A DNA stretch of 64,000 bases, taken from Folioceros fuciformis (lineage: Eukaryota > Anthocerotophyta > Anthocerotopsida > Anthocerotales). The stretch covers positions 96,868 to 160,867 of the forward strand of contig JBNGIO010006273.1 of the NCBI GenBank assembly GCA_049999805.1, in the 5' to 3' direction. The notes under the pieces are model-generated. The model did no database searches. It saw only the letters and a list, made by a program, of their open reading frames with translations, and had not been told where the DNA came from. Both the position numbers and the translations under genes were made by a program. Positions within the stretch are counted from its first letter, which is position 1; every line of letters begins with the position of its first letter. Shown here one piece after another: positions 32,801 through 44,617 of the stretch.

Positions 32801-34404
32801 TCAACAGGTGTGTGAAAGTGAATCTGTCGGGTGTCAACCCCTGCTGTTTCATGGCCTCAAAAAGTTGCACTGCCTCTTCACCTTGACCATGGTCAGCGTA
32901 CGCAGCAATCATGGTACCCCAGGATTCCACATTCTTCTCCAGCATACCGTCAAACACATTCCGTGCCTCACTAAGATTACTAATCCTGCCATACATCTTG
33001 ACTAGAGCATTTCCAATATCAACATCCAGATGATACCCAGCTGCGACAACCTGCCCGTGGATATCCACACTTCGATCTGCAAGTATTGCACCATCGATCT
33101 GACTAGCTCTAAGGATGGTCAGAAAGGTGAGCCTGTCGGGCTTCACTCCCTCATCTTGCATTCTCTGGAGCAGCTGGAAGGTTTCCTGACCACGTCCCTC
33201 CTGGACATATCCAGCAATCAGCGCATTCCAGGATGCCACTGCCCTTTCTGGCAGCTTACTGAACACCTTAACCGCGGCATCTAGCCTCCCACATTTCACA
33301 TACATGGACACAAGAGTTGTCCCCACAACGGCATCCAACTCCAACCCAGTTTCTTTAAGCTGCGCATGCACTCGCATGCCCTCATCCAAAGCAAAAATGT
33401 TGCCACAAGCCTTAACTATACTGACAGCAGTGCCTTGACTCAGCCTCACCCCAACAAGCTCCATCTCCTGAGACAGCTCCAGCGCCTGCCACATCTGCCC
33501 ATGCTGAAGACATGCACCAATAATAGTATTCCAGGACACCACATCCTTCACCATTAACCCGTCAAACACGTTCCTGGCCTCCACCAAGCTCCCACATTTC
33601 GCATACATGTCCATCAACGTGTTCCCCACAAATAAATTCCGGTCCAAGCCTGCCTCGCAGATGTGCGCATGAACCTCCCTCCCCTCCCCCAAAGCTGATG
33701 CACTGGCACACGCTTTCAGCACAGCCACAGTAATGTGGTTATTGGACCTCACATCCGACTGCAACATTTCCCTGTATAACTTGATAGCCTCCTCCCCCTG
33801 CCCAGAATGCGCATGTGCCGAGATTATGGCCTGCCATGTATAAGCGTCTGGTTTAAAACCTGACCGAAACACTTGGTCTGCTTCCCACAAACTACGGCAC
33901 GCAGCAAACAGGCGGATAAGATGGTTGTGAAGAAAAGCATTCGACTCGTACCCTGTGCTCGAAATTAGGGCCCGTACTCGCCTCCCACAGGCCAGGTCCT
34001 TTTCCCTGCTGCACCCCAGCAGAAGAAGGTGCAGGGCCCCACTGCTCACCCGCACTCCCTTCTTGTGCAGACTATCCAGGCACTCAACAGCCTCATCCAG
34101 CCGCCCCTCATCACATAGCCTCCCAATAGCTTCCTCTGCATCGCCACCCACAATCAGCACCTCAACAAACACATAACAGGATCACTTCTACACACACATA
34201 ACAAAGCCATCCAGATCCACATACGCCTGCCGGTTGACATATACACATGAGATAACATCGGCGAGCAGGAAAATTAACATGGAACATTATCTTACTCACG
34301 TCATCATCCTGAGCAGGATGTGAGAAATGCAGGAATGCAGCCCGGCAGTAGCGACAAGGAACGCCGGGAATCAAAAGCGGCCGGAGCCGACGCCTGAGAG
34401 CCAT
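29862..34404 (-). CDS. Very long PLS-class pentatricopeptide repeat protein, E-type C-terminus without DYW
   Basis: Organelle RNA-binding protein, of the class that selects sites for C-to-U editing or other RNA processing. Main exon 34160-29862 plus a proposed first exon 34404-34300, separated by a 139-bp GT-AG intron (donor GAC|GTGAGT, acceptor TTGAG|GTG), giving 1467 aa. The first exon supplies an Arg-rich, acid-free start (MALRRRLRPLLIPG) like an organelle presequence. Without it the ORF would start at an ATG at 34172, inside that intron. The body is about twelve to thirteen P-L-S triplets, roughly 37 motifs, seen as repeated YAKCGSLDEAR, SWNAIIGAYAQHG and MQQEGIKPNEVT blocks. The C-terminus has E motifs (ACQTHNNVEVAARAFDQL, PGATWIE, VHRFVVDDLGHP) and stops at LNNGSTD before any DYW deaminase. 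Typical PLS proteins have 10-20 motifs, so this array is exceptionally long. No frameshift is seen. Confidence 0.93.
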
Positions 34405-34648
34405 GTCACCTCACGGGCTTCCACAAACACAACAAACCCGGGTCAGCGAAGTCAGGTAACAGGTGTACGCGGGGATCTACATAGGCACTGTATCTCTAAA
34501 TCCTATATATAGAAAGACATATGTATATGTATCGATACGCAGACTTACAGAATCCGTGCGTGTTTTAGAGAGCATGAATATGTAAAACCCGGACACGGAC
34601 GCTCTGGTTCGAACTCGAGGTCTCAAGCTTCTCATTTGCAGGAAGGAA
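34405..34648. promoter_or_regulatory. Short divergent promoter region, PPR / TFIIIC subunit
   Basis: Only 244 bp separate the start codons of the PPR gene (-) and the GTF3C3-like gene (+). Both 5' UTRs and core promoters must fit here or overlap, so shared regulation is plausible. The stretch has an alternating TATATA/TATGTATATG patch around 34503-34530. No other element is certain. Confidence 0.55.
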
Positions 34649-37600
34649 ATGGAGGAGGAGGAGGAGGACTGCGCGACGCTCTCGCTCCAGCAGGAGGCGG
34701 AGCAGCGGAATTCGCCGCACAGGAAGCGAAGTTTTGCTGAGACGCTGGCTGCGGATTCTGGTGGTTGGGACGGAGAGGGAGATGGCGGAGGCGAGGAGCG
34801 GGCCGGGGCAGGGCAGCTGGACGATGATGACGAGTACGGGGACGACGACGAGGAGGAGGAGGAGATGGAGGATGCAGAGCTGGACGAGGATGGTTTGGAG
34901 TCTGCGGGGGACACCGATGGGGAGCAGGAAATGCGGCAGGGGGAGGAGCAAGGGGAGCTGGATCCGCTTGCGCTAGTGGAGGAGGACGCACAGGGCAAGC
35001 TTCCCTATGAGCAATTCGAGCGTCTGGAATACGAGGCTTTGGCTGCGCGCAAGCGGAGGGACAGACAATTGGCTAAGAAAGCGTGAGTGCTTCCAAGGAT
35101 CATCCAGGTTGCGACCATTTGTTTTTGGATTGTTCGCGGGTGGATGCGACAAGGCGTTGGTAATGGCTATGTGCAGAGCAGGGGCCCCGGCGCCGAAGAA
35201 AGCGAAGTACCAGGATGTGTTCGGAGCTGATGTTGATGAGATCTTGGAGGGATCGTGGTTTCGGTCTCGACACCGCGGGAGGGGCGAGGTACCAGGTCGC
35301 CTATGTTGCAGCAGCTGGTTGTGTCGATATGCATAGTTGCGCTCATTCGTGGTTTGTGTGACTGTCCAGCCCAAAAAACGAGGCAGAAAGAAGCTGCCAC
35401 CGGGGGAGGTGAGGCTGACGCCTGAAGTTAACAAGAAGCTTGGAAATGCAAACTTATTGTATGCTACTGGGAAGTTCGATGAGGTACTGATAGGAATGTG
35501 TTACGATGTTGCGATCCGAGTTTGTGCATCGTGTAGTAAAGAGAGAACTGTATGCTCTTGGGACTTACTGTGATCTTGTGGTTCGTCATGAAACTCGTGT
35601 CCAGGCAATAAAAGTTCTGTCGGAGGTCGTGAAACTGGCGCCATATGTCCCAGATGCATATCATACCCTCGGCCTGATCCATGAGGCGATGGGGAACAGG
35701 AAGAAATCATTGAGCTTTTACATGCTGGCTGCAACTGTGACTCAGAAGGACTCAGCTCTGTGGAAACGTCTTGCGTCATGGTCAATGTAATGGTGCTGCT
35801 CTCTGTCGTGTTAGAGCTTGACAGCTGAGAAAGAATCAAACTATGTTCTTAGGCAGTTTGGAAGGACCGGGTCTTCCTGGTCTTCCCTTCATGTTCTGAT
35901 CACTGCTGGCATGTTCTGGACACCATGGAACGTTAATGACGTTGCTTCAATATCTGTAGGGAGCAGGGAAACATTGTCCAAGTTATTTGGTTGCTTACAA
36001 AGGCAATAAAAGCAGACCCTCATGATGAAGACGCAAAGTGGGATCGGGCATCACTCTATGTTGAGTTGGGAGATTTCAAGAAAGCAGCTGATGCGTATGA
36101 GCAAATTTTGGCTTCCCGCCCAAGTGATGTCGAAGCATGCAAGATGGTGTCAAAGGTAATGGGAGTCTTCATTCAGTTTTCAATGTATAAGACCTTTGCT
36201 ACCACAGGTGCTGAAGGGATGCCAGCCCTCTGATACTGCGCCTTCGTGCATGTGCAGATGCAACACAAGATTGGTAATGTCGAGCGGGCCACCCAGGTGT
36301 TAGAAAACTTGTTGGAGGAGCATCCTGCTGAAGCTGATTTGACTGCTGTGAACCTCCTGGCTGAATTGCACATGCGGTCTGGGACCTTCTCTCGAGCCAT
36401 TCTTCAGATTGACCGAGCAAGACACTTATACTGTCCAGAGGGATTGCCTCTAGATCTTGCTGTAAAAGCTGGAATATGCCATGCGTATTCAGGGAACTTG
36501 GAGGATGCCGAGGTGAATGAATGTTGCCAATTTGCTTGTAGCCTGTCGATTGATTTTGGAATGTTACATGGATGGATTTCTTTGCTCTTTGAAAAACCAA
36601 GTGCTCACTTGTAGTGTTCGCTGAAGCAGATGCATTTTGAAGACCTTCGGAGAGAGAAGGCTGAAGACTTTGCAGACCTAATATTGGATGTAGGTGATGC
36701 CTATCTTGCGTTAGAAGAACATGAGCGAGCTCTCAAGTATCTGAAGATGTTGGATGGAGTCAAGGGTTATGACAAAGTATGTCCAGCCCCTGAGGGAATT
36801 GTCTTGTCTTGCCCGGATGACGTCATCAAAGTCACATCTTTATGTAGCCGTTTTTTCTTTATGAGACTTAAGATTTTGTAGATTCTTCGCTCACAACATC
36901 TGACCTGCTAAGAATAAGTGAAATGGTGCTTTGCTTTTCAGCCTGAGGTCTGGTTGAAGATTGCTGAGTGCCATGTTGGGCTCAGATCTTTTAATGATGC
37001 TATTCCGGTCTACTACCAAGGTTTGTGCTTGTCGTTCATTCAATTATCTGCCATTCATGCAGCCTGGAAAACTGAAGGCTAAGTTGCTGGTCTGGAACCG
37101 TGAACGCCTCTATTGTGGATCCAGTGGTAAAAGAGCTACCACATCATGTTGAAGCGCGACTGATATTGGCGACTTTTCTTTACAATCTCAACAGAGACGA
37201 GGAAGCATTGGCTTTACTTGTACCACCAGGTTCTTTAACATACTCAAGTTGGTTGGAAAACATTTTGGTAATGTGCAAGGAGTTGCCTGATGCAGTTGAG
37301 CACCACACCTGTTCTGTCCAGGTGTTGAACCACATGGAACTGCGGAAACTCCTGGAGAGGAGCAGGCATGGTGGAGGGATCCCAAAGTGAGGCTGTACCT
37401 TGCAGAAGTTTACTACAACCAGAAAAGGAATTTGGACTACGTGGAGGTCATGCTGCCTCTCATTCAAGAGTCTCTGCAACTGGATGCTTTAAATCAGAAG
37501 GTGCAGGACTGCACTCTTTCTCTGCTGTTTTAAGCCTTGCTTTGCGACTCACATTTTTCTGAAACTTCCCAGGAAAGACAAGCCAAAGCTCGAAAGGGGC

Positions 37601-39448
37601 TTCACAGTAGTGTGCTTGAAGCTAGAGTGCGCCTGCTTAACGAACCACAGCTAGAGGAAGTATTCCAAGGCTTTTCAAAGCCTATAGCGTCACGTCTGGA
37701 CCTGTGAGTTTCCGTTGTCATCTGGATTCTCGGGGCCTGAGTTCTTCATGTTCTTTTGAGAGTATGTGCTAAAATTCCTGTGGCTGCTATCGGTTGCCTT
37801 CACTCAGGGCAAAGGCTGTCAGGGCAAAGAAACAGCTAGCTAAAAGGGCTGCTCAGAAGGAGGAGAAAAAGGTAGCTGCGTTAGAGGCTGGGCTTGAATG
37901 GGAGAGTGATGAGGACTCAGATGAACCACCGGTAAAACAAATGAGAATCCCCCACCTGGTGCATTTTTTCGCTGGCTCCTCACCATGTCTTAAGCTAGTT
38001 TATACGCGGTGTATCAGGAAATGAATTTGAAGGTTCCACCCTTACCAAATCTGGTCAAGGATGATGAACACTATTCCCAATTGATTCGGGTTGGCATTCT
38101 TACGGGTTTCAGTTGCTTGTGCAACTTGAATTTGGTTTTGGTCACTTGTTGGGGTTGCCTAATTAGCTAGGTGATGGTGTTTGATTCCAGGTATTACAAA
38201 CATGTAAGGCGCTTGGATCAATGGGAAAGTATTTCCAAGCTCTCGACGTGATTCATAACGTGTTGGCAACTGCTCATAATGTGCCCAAGGAGAAAAGGGA
38301 TGAGCTCCGAGCTCTTGGAGCTCGTATGGCACTCTGCAACTTATGTTTCAACCCCAGTAATGCGTGCACTGGCCGAAGATTTCTTTCCATAACTTCCGTA
38401 TGTCGCTGCAGAGATTGCATACAAAACAAGAGATTCAAGGCATGGCTATGAATGTGTGCGGTACATGGTCCAACAACATCCCTACAGCAATGAGATGTGG
38501 AACTGCTATTATCAAGTTGTTTCGCCGTAAGTATCTCCAACGAGCCCCATGCTCTTTATTATACCTCATTTGGTTCTCTACTGACAGTTTGCATGTTTCA
38601 GAGCTATTATGAACCGAGCAGAGGCTCGTGTTCCTAAACACAACAAGTTCATGCTGCAAATGAGGGGGAGATATCCTGATTGCTTACCTGCAATTATGAT
38701 TTATGGTCACCAGTTTGCAATGATAAGTCAGCCTCAAGGAGCTTTACGGGAGTACCTTCAGGCTTACAAATATAAACCCGACAACCCTTTTGTGTGCCTC
38801 TGCATAGGTAGGTGACGCTGAACTTGTAAAAGTTTTAGCTCGTCTGTTTGGTGTATCTAGTCACCTGAGACTGTTTTTCCAACCCTGACTTTTGGCCTTG
38901 CGAAAGACAGGGGGTTACTGTCTGTCGCCTCATGTCATCCTTCGTCTCTGTGTAGGAGTTGCGTTGATCAACCTGTCTCTTGGTTTCCGCCTAAGCAATC
39001 GTAATCAAACTATATTGCAAGGTTTCGCCTTCTTGTACCAATATCAGCGTCTGTCCAAATACACACAGGTAATGCTGGTCTTGTGGAGCGTGCATTTGTG
39101 TGAAGCAATTGTGGGGACACGGAAACCTGAGTGCGGTCGGGGTTATTACAGGAATCTAACTACAACATCGCTCGAGCGTTTCATCATGTGGGCATAACAC
39201 ATTTAGCGGTTCTGTACTATGAGAAGGTTTTAGCCCATGTGGAGAAGGACCACCCGATTGTCAGACTCCCTCATCAAAAAGGTGATTTTGAGCCTCAAGT
39301 TCCAGAGGTCCTTCGAGGAAGTTCCGTAAAACATCTCGGTCATTGCGACTTGAGGCGAGAAGCTGCGCACAACCTTCATTTAATATACCTTAAAAGTGGT
39401 GCGGTGGATCTCGCCAGACAAGTATTAAAAGATCATTGTTCTTTCTAG
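34649..39448 (+). CDS. GTF3C3: General transcription factor IIIC subunit 3 (TFC4/tau131-type TPR protein)
   Basis: TPR scaffold of TFIIIC, which binds the A and B boxes of RNA polymerase III genes and recruits TFIIIB. Eighteen exons: 34649-35082, 35177-35288, 35370-35483, 35605-35786, 35960-36155, 36258-36512, 36630-36776, 36942-37020, 37125-37229, 37322-37500, 37573-37703, 37808-37931, 38018-38089, 38191-38356, 38412-38526, 38602-38807, 38956-39068, 39152-39448. The sum is 3027 nt, 1008 aa, somewhat longer than the ~890-900 aa of known homologues. The start has a very acidic stretch (DDDDEYGDDDEEEEEMED) followed by a basic PKKRGRKKLPPGE segment. TPR blocks include DAYHTLGLIHEAMGNRKKS and AKWDRASLYVELGDFKKAA. 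The conserved C-terminus has HPYSNEMWNCYYQVV, GVALINLSLGFRL and SNYNIARAFHHVGITHLAVLYYEKVL. All junctions are GT-AG and in phase. The start of exon 7 could instead be 36612. Confidence 0.92.
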
Positions 39449-40444
39449 TGTTTTGTCTTTCGAGTCGGAGGGCGTACACTTGCAGGAGCTCTATCGGCAC
39501 AGAACTTTGACCATCCGAGCCTAGGGTTTCTAGCTCTTCGCAAGCTCTGAGTGATACGGTATAGACCAAGTGAACTTGCAGCGAGACGCAAGGGATTGTG
39601 TAGAATTTTTTTCCTAGAGTTCCCGAGTTAAGCTGGCTTCCCTATCAAGTCGTTTCTTTCTCCGATAGGAGGAACGTGCACGAGGACGTTTTATAACAGG
39701 GACAGTACTTTTGAATATGCCCACGCCGCACGCGGAATGCGCATGTCATTGCAAAATTCACTTTGTGATCAAATGGTTTGAAATGAAATGCGGGGTCGTG
39801 GGACTAACACCCTGTGCCCTTAGGTGCGGTGGCTTTTTACTTTCTTGGAGTTTTCTCATCTTTTATTCAAGAACCAAATTTAGGTAAAGAGCAAAGTCAG
39901 GTACACCATTGATTAGAAAGTTGGGTTTTTGATATATTTATATATAATTTATGATTAGGTCATAACATCAAAAAATTAAGTTGCATGTTTGGTATTGTTG
40001 AGGCTACTTATCTGAGGAGGGAAGAACCATGGAGCCTTCTTTTTAATACTTAAGTACGAAATCTATTTTTTTGCTCTAATAGATATTACCAAAGCATAGA
40101 TAAGGGTAAGGGTCTTCAAGCATGGAATACCGATACGGTCAGGCTTTGACACAAAGTTTTGCACAGTGGTATGCCGTCCAAACTTTTGGATGTCACAAAT
40201 GTGCCTCCTTCAATCGTAGGGCATTATCTAGGTATCCCGATGGAAACAAACCTTATGTGTCACATTTTCTCATACTGGGTCAGTCACTCATTCACTCATT
40301 TTTTTGTTAGGGTTTGTGGTTCAACATCCATCTAGGATATGCCAGGTTCCCAGCAGTTCTTGCAGCATGGAGCGCTCAATTCCTTTCCTGAGAAAGTGGT
40401 AGGCATTGGTAGAGATCCCCTAGCTTTGAGCACTAACATTTGTG

Positions 40445-40615
40445 TATGTGAGCCTTGTGTGTTAGGAACCATTGACCCTTGCAGTTGTGGCAAACCACGA
40501 GATCCTATGTGAGCCTTGTGTGTCAGGAACCATTGACCCTTGCAGTTGTGGCAAACCACGAGATCCTATGTGAGCCTTGTGTGTCAGGAACCATTTGTGG
40601 CAAACCATGAGATCC
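40445..40615. repeat. 61-bp tandem repeat, three copies
   Basis: Units start at 40445, 40506 and 40567 with TATGTGAGCCTTGTGTG. The first two are near identical. The third lacks about 12 bp in its middle. Non-coding minisatellite. Confidence 0.93.
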
Positions 40616-41012
40616 TATAGGGAAATCCTATATGCGCATGCAATTTGTGGTATGAAGATGGTCCAGAGGCTGAAAATGCCTTTGAATACTAGGTTTTGTT
40701 GAAGCCCTACATGGAGTTAGAAGCTTTGCATCATTTGCAAAGATTTTGCTGAATTGGTGTGAAGGTGTCATAGGCTGCTAATTCACGTGCCTCTAAAATT
40801 TGTGAGGTCAATTGTTGTGTGATGGTAGCAAATATGTGTTCCCTAATTGTGAGGAATGATCACCTGTCAACGTTTTCATTCAGTTTTAAATAGTTGCAAA
40901 CATCCCGAACACCAAGTGCCTAAAGTTCTAATGGTCATGGCACGTACTTCATAGCCCATTTCATGCAAGGCATGGAGACGAAGCGAGCTCCTAAGCTTGC
41001 ACACGTTCAAAC

Positions 41013-41112
41013 NNNNNNNNNNNNNNNNNNNNNNNNNNNNNNNNNNNNNNNNNNNNNNNNNNNNNNNNNNNNNNNNNNNNNNNNNNNNNNNNNNNNNNNN
41101 NNNNNNNNNNNN
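41013..41112. other. Assembly gap (100 N)
   Basis: Exactly 100 undefined bases, the conventional placeholder for a gap of unknown size. Sequence on both sides belongs to the same 49-bp tandem repeat, so the gap is probably a collapsed or unspanned array. Confidence 0.97.
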
Positions 41113-41250
41113 TTCAAACCTTGTGGGCTGGAGGGAAGAAGGCCTCATGAGCTTACACACCTTCAAACCTTGTGGGCTGGAGGGAAGAAGGCCTCATGAG
41201 CTTACACACCTTCAAACCTTACCGGGCTGGAGGGAAGAAGGCGGAGGGCG
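41113..41250. repeat. 49-bp tandem repeat beside the gap
   Basis: Units begin TTCAAACCTTGTGGGCTGGA at 41113 and 41162; a third, diverging copy starts at 41211. A partial unit (AGCTTGCACACGTTCAAAC) precedes the gap at 40994-41012, so the array continues across it. Confidence 0.92.
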
Positions 41251-42579
41251 GCAGGCTCTATCACACGCGCAGGGCTCCTCCTCCTTCCTCTGGAATGCTC
41301 ATATACAATACGAGCATTGGTACTAGATTCTTAGGTATAATCCTGTATGAAGTATGTCTTTGAGGAAAAAAAAGAATGTGTCTCCAACCACTTGTCCCTA
41401 TCAATATTCCATATTCAAGACCATAAGCACTTATTGCTAAGGAACGTTTGTACATTCAAACATTGTTAAGAGTACCCTATCCTAATCTTCTATGCTCTGC
41501 ATATATAGTCCCACCTATCCCAAAATAAATCTATGTGGATTGTTTTTGAAATGCCCTAATAAAAGAGGGCGGACGTTACTTCCTTTCTAACTAATCTAGT
41601 GATGTAATCATGAGAAGGAGAAGGCGTTGAGTGGTACAGTTAACCGACGCTGTGCTATTGTCCGCCGACTGCGGCGTTGTTCCTCCCGTTGCTGTCACCT
41701 CCCACACACAGTCAATGGTCTACTTCTCCAGGGTGATGGGGATCTCATTCAAGACATGATCGCAATTGCGTAGAAAAAATGTTGTGGAGTGCGAAACTCT
41801 GACCACGAAGTATTCTATCTGCAAACGGGATGGGCAATGTGTCGACTGTGCTTAGAAATGCTGCTGCTATTTGCACGTTCCAACGCAGCACTACTGATTT
41901 GTAGGCCACTTTGACTTCAAACACACAAGGTTCCCAGATGAGACGGGATGCGCATCACGGGATTGTGCGTCTCCAACACCCTGCCCTTACGATGTGGTGT
42001 CTTTCTTGCATCCTGCCTGGTTTGATCATACATTTCTTGCTGTACGTACTTTCACGGATGTGCCGTGCTTTCCGCGGGGGCGAAGGAGGGGGAAGAAGGA
42101 AGGAGGCCGAGGCAGTCAAAAGCGCTACAAGTCAGGATGACGAAGAAACAAGCATGACAACACTCTCACGCACTACGTGTTGAGGCAATGGTTTCCAAGA
42201 ATTATTGCCGACCTTGGATGCACGGCCTGTCCACGAAACTGCAGTCCGACTGCGCTACATTTTGATGGCCACGGAACTTCTTGCTCGGACGCATCGCACT
42301 CCGTTCCTCCACGCACTGGAGACAGTAAGCTTTCCAGATGACAAATGACTCTACACTCTTAGGGTTCAGATGCGGCACATTGAAACCGTTACTTGACCGG
42401 TTGTGTTGCAAGTGGCTGTCTGTATGTCGCTGCAGGAACAGCAGGATTCAGAAACATCTTGGCTAAATTTGACACTCGGATTTTGTTGCAGGACGTTGGA
42501 ATCCAGGATCGGGGCACATATCTGAGCTCAATCTCTTCGTCAGGCTAGTTGGTATAGTGCTCTACGACTGCACGCGACC

Positions 42580-43796
42580 ATGGCGAAACCGATAGTGAAG
42601 ATACCACCAGTGCAAGAGAGGCCTCCAATAGAGATTCCCGAGCCTGTAACTCCGAAACGCTTCAGCAGTGGTGGCGCCTCACAATCCCCTCGCAGTACCT
42701 TGTTCCTGTATGGATATCCTCTCTCACCGCAGAGCCCAGGGACGCTGAGTCACAGCGGCCAACAAGGAACCCCCATGTCACCTCGCGGTTATCCACCTAC
42801 TGGCCAAGGAATATCTCCTGAGAAGAGACAGTTCCATCAAGCGCAACCGGGAGGCCTTGTCGGTGACGGCCCTTCGTCGTCAAACATGGGTAAGCCTCAG
42901 CTGAGGAGATGTTCAGGTTCCCTTCCGACACTTGGAGAGCGCTTTCTCAACGGTTTCGTGGAGGTTAGTCACCTGACAAACTTAGGGGCCGGGCAACCCT
43001 CCTCAAGCAGCTCCACCAGCTCGTGCTTCTGCAAACTCTCTACACAATTGTCGCCGTCAGCAACCTACGATCCATTCCATGAGCAAGCTGCAGCTACAGG
43101 TGGAATGCTGAGAAACGCAGTTACCAGTCATCGTGGAAGTTCTTGGTTTGGACCTTCCAGACACTCCAGTGCTCCCAGCACACCCCGGCCTGAGGGAGTG
43201 GACATAATGCTGGCAAAAAAAGAAATTGGAGTGCATTTGCCATGCCCAATCACTTTCCGGGAAGGGGAGAGTTTGCTCGTCAAATGCAACCAGAGCAAGT
43301 GGCTTGTCGGGCAGGTATCCCATCCTCGGAGCAGGACTGATTTTCACTCTGTAGCTGCTGTAGATGGGGCAGAAGGGCTCTGGCTCAAGAGCGTGGGTGA
43401 GTGTAGGTAGCGATGCACAGGTTGCCGCAACATTCTCTGTCTTCCAACTTATCTGGTGCGTCTTGGAAGGGCACTGAAACATCGTGATGGCAGGTGAAAC
43501 GCTCATCGGACAGCGGCCTAAAACTGTGGGTAGGATCTGCTCAAACTCTGGTCAACGTACCTCTTCCACTGCTCCCAACACATGTCGCAAAACTAGATGC
43601 ATCAATGCAGCCCAAAGGAACCGTCTCGTCCGAGGCATCGAGCTACAGCTGCTGTTCTTGCTATTCTTCCTTTGCTTCCACCTCAGGAGAAATGCGGACA
43701 CAAGTGCAGTGCGTGAGGCCGGCCCATCTTGCCCATCGTAACCTGTACCAGTCCACAACCTCCCAAGCAATCTGCGGTGACTTTCCATCGAACTAG
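42580..43796 (+). CDS. Ser/Pro-rich hypothetical protein
   Basis: I do not recognise a family. The first frame opens at ATG 42580 (MAKPIVKIPPVQERPP) and is rich in Ser, Pro and Gly with SP-type motifs (GYPLSPQSPGT, TPMSPRGYPP), suggesting a disordered, possibly phosphorylated protein. Near residue 215 it becomes ordered (LPCPITFREGESLLVKCNQSKWLVG). A good donor at 43397 (GTGAGT) and an acceptor at 43492-43493 suggest a second exon. The phase predicted by this splice gives a frame ending at 43741. The other frame of exon 2 is also Ser-rich, runs to 43796 and resumes after TAG TAA up to 44192, so the 3' structure is uncertain. The first exon is convincing; the rest is tentative. It faces the 3' end of TRN1. 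Confidence 0.5.
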
Positions 43797-44617
43797 TAAG
43801 GAATGCAGCAGATGACGAAGATGGACAAGCATGCGACCTGTAACTTGGCGCAAGCAACGTCATCCACTGGTCCACTGGATAGCATCTCAAGCAATCTACT
43901 CGCATCTAACGAGAATCGTCGACGCCGAGAACTGACACTGGCTGGCCGATCCGACGTCTTCCACGATCCGAAGATATGCGGGCCTATGACAACTGTGAGG
44001 GGAACAGCCTTCTGGTCCGGCTATGCTCAAGGTGAGACATCAGGGCAAATCGCCACCCGTCGGGACAGCCTTTCGAGCTATCCGACCTTAAGCAACTTCG
44101 GAAATCTTGCCACTCGGCGAAAGCTAAGTATTCCTTGGCAGAGTGACGACCAGAGTGCTGAGCATAGACTTGTACTGGTCTCGGGAGACTGAGGGCTCCG
44201 TAGCCTCCACTGTCTTGGTCATCGCTCTGACATTGACGAATGGTTTTTGGTTAACAGACGCCACACTAACGTCCAACGCGCTTTCAACCATTCCTTGCAC
44301 GGGGGCCTTACCAAAGATGACAGGTGTCATTGGTCTTGCTAAATAAATTGTCGGGTCGGCATCCCAAGTATGTAATACTCAGCATCCAGCAGGTACTGTA
44401 TGTGATACTTGCATCCAGGTATACCACTGTCTGTCCTCCTCCACCTCTTCTGGCAAGAAAAGGCAGCAACAGCATCAGTCAGGCCAAGGAGTTGGAACAC
44501 AGACAGTAACAAGCAGCAGATGCGAGGAGCAAGCGGAGTCACCCTTTCTCGACAGTTGGCTTCGGGTAAGGTCACAGCCTCGATGTACAGATAGCTCGGC
44601 ACGCAGGCTCAGACCTC

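Larger units (their letters stand above)
39449..42579. other. Repeat-rich intergenic region
   Basis: 3.1 kb with no recognisable gene. It contains an AT-rich patch (about 39890-40090), a 61-bp tandem array, an assembly gap and a 49-bp tandem array, each listed separately. The right part should include the promoter of the gene at 42580. Confidence 0.6.

Noticed and set aside
34600-34625. GGTTCGAACTC, resembling a tRNA T-loop (B box)
   Set aside because: No matching acceptor, D-arm or anticodon arm around it.
34477-34998. Ser-rich 173-codon minus-strand frame
   Set aside because: Antisense of the GAG/GAC-rich acidic start of the TFIIIC subunit, which produces artificial Ser/Pro runs.
40876-41326. 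Open frames spanning the N gap
   Set aside because: They exist only because undefined bases are read as non-stop.
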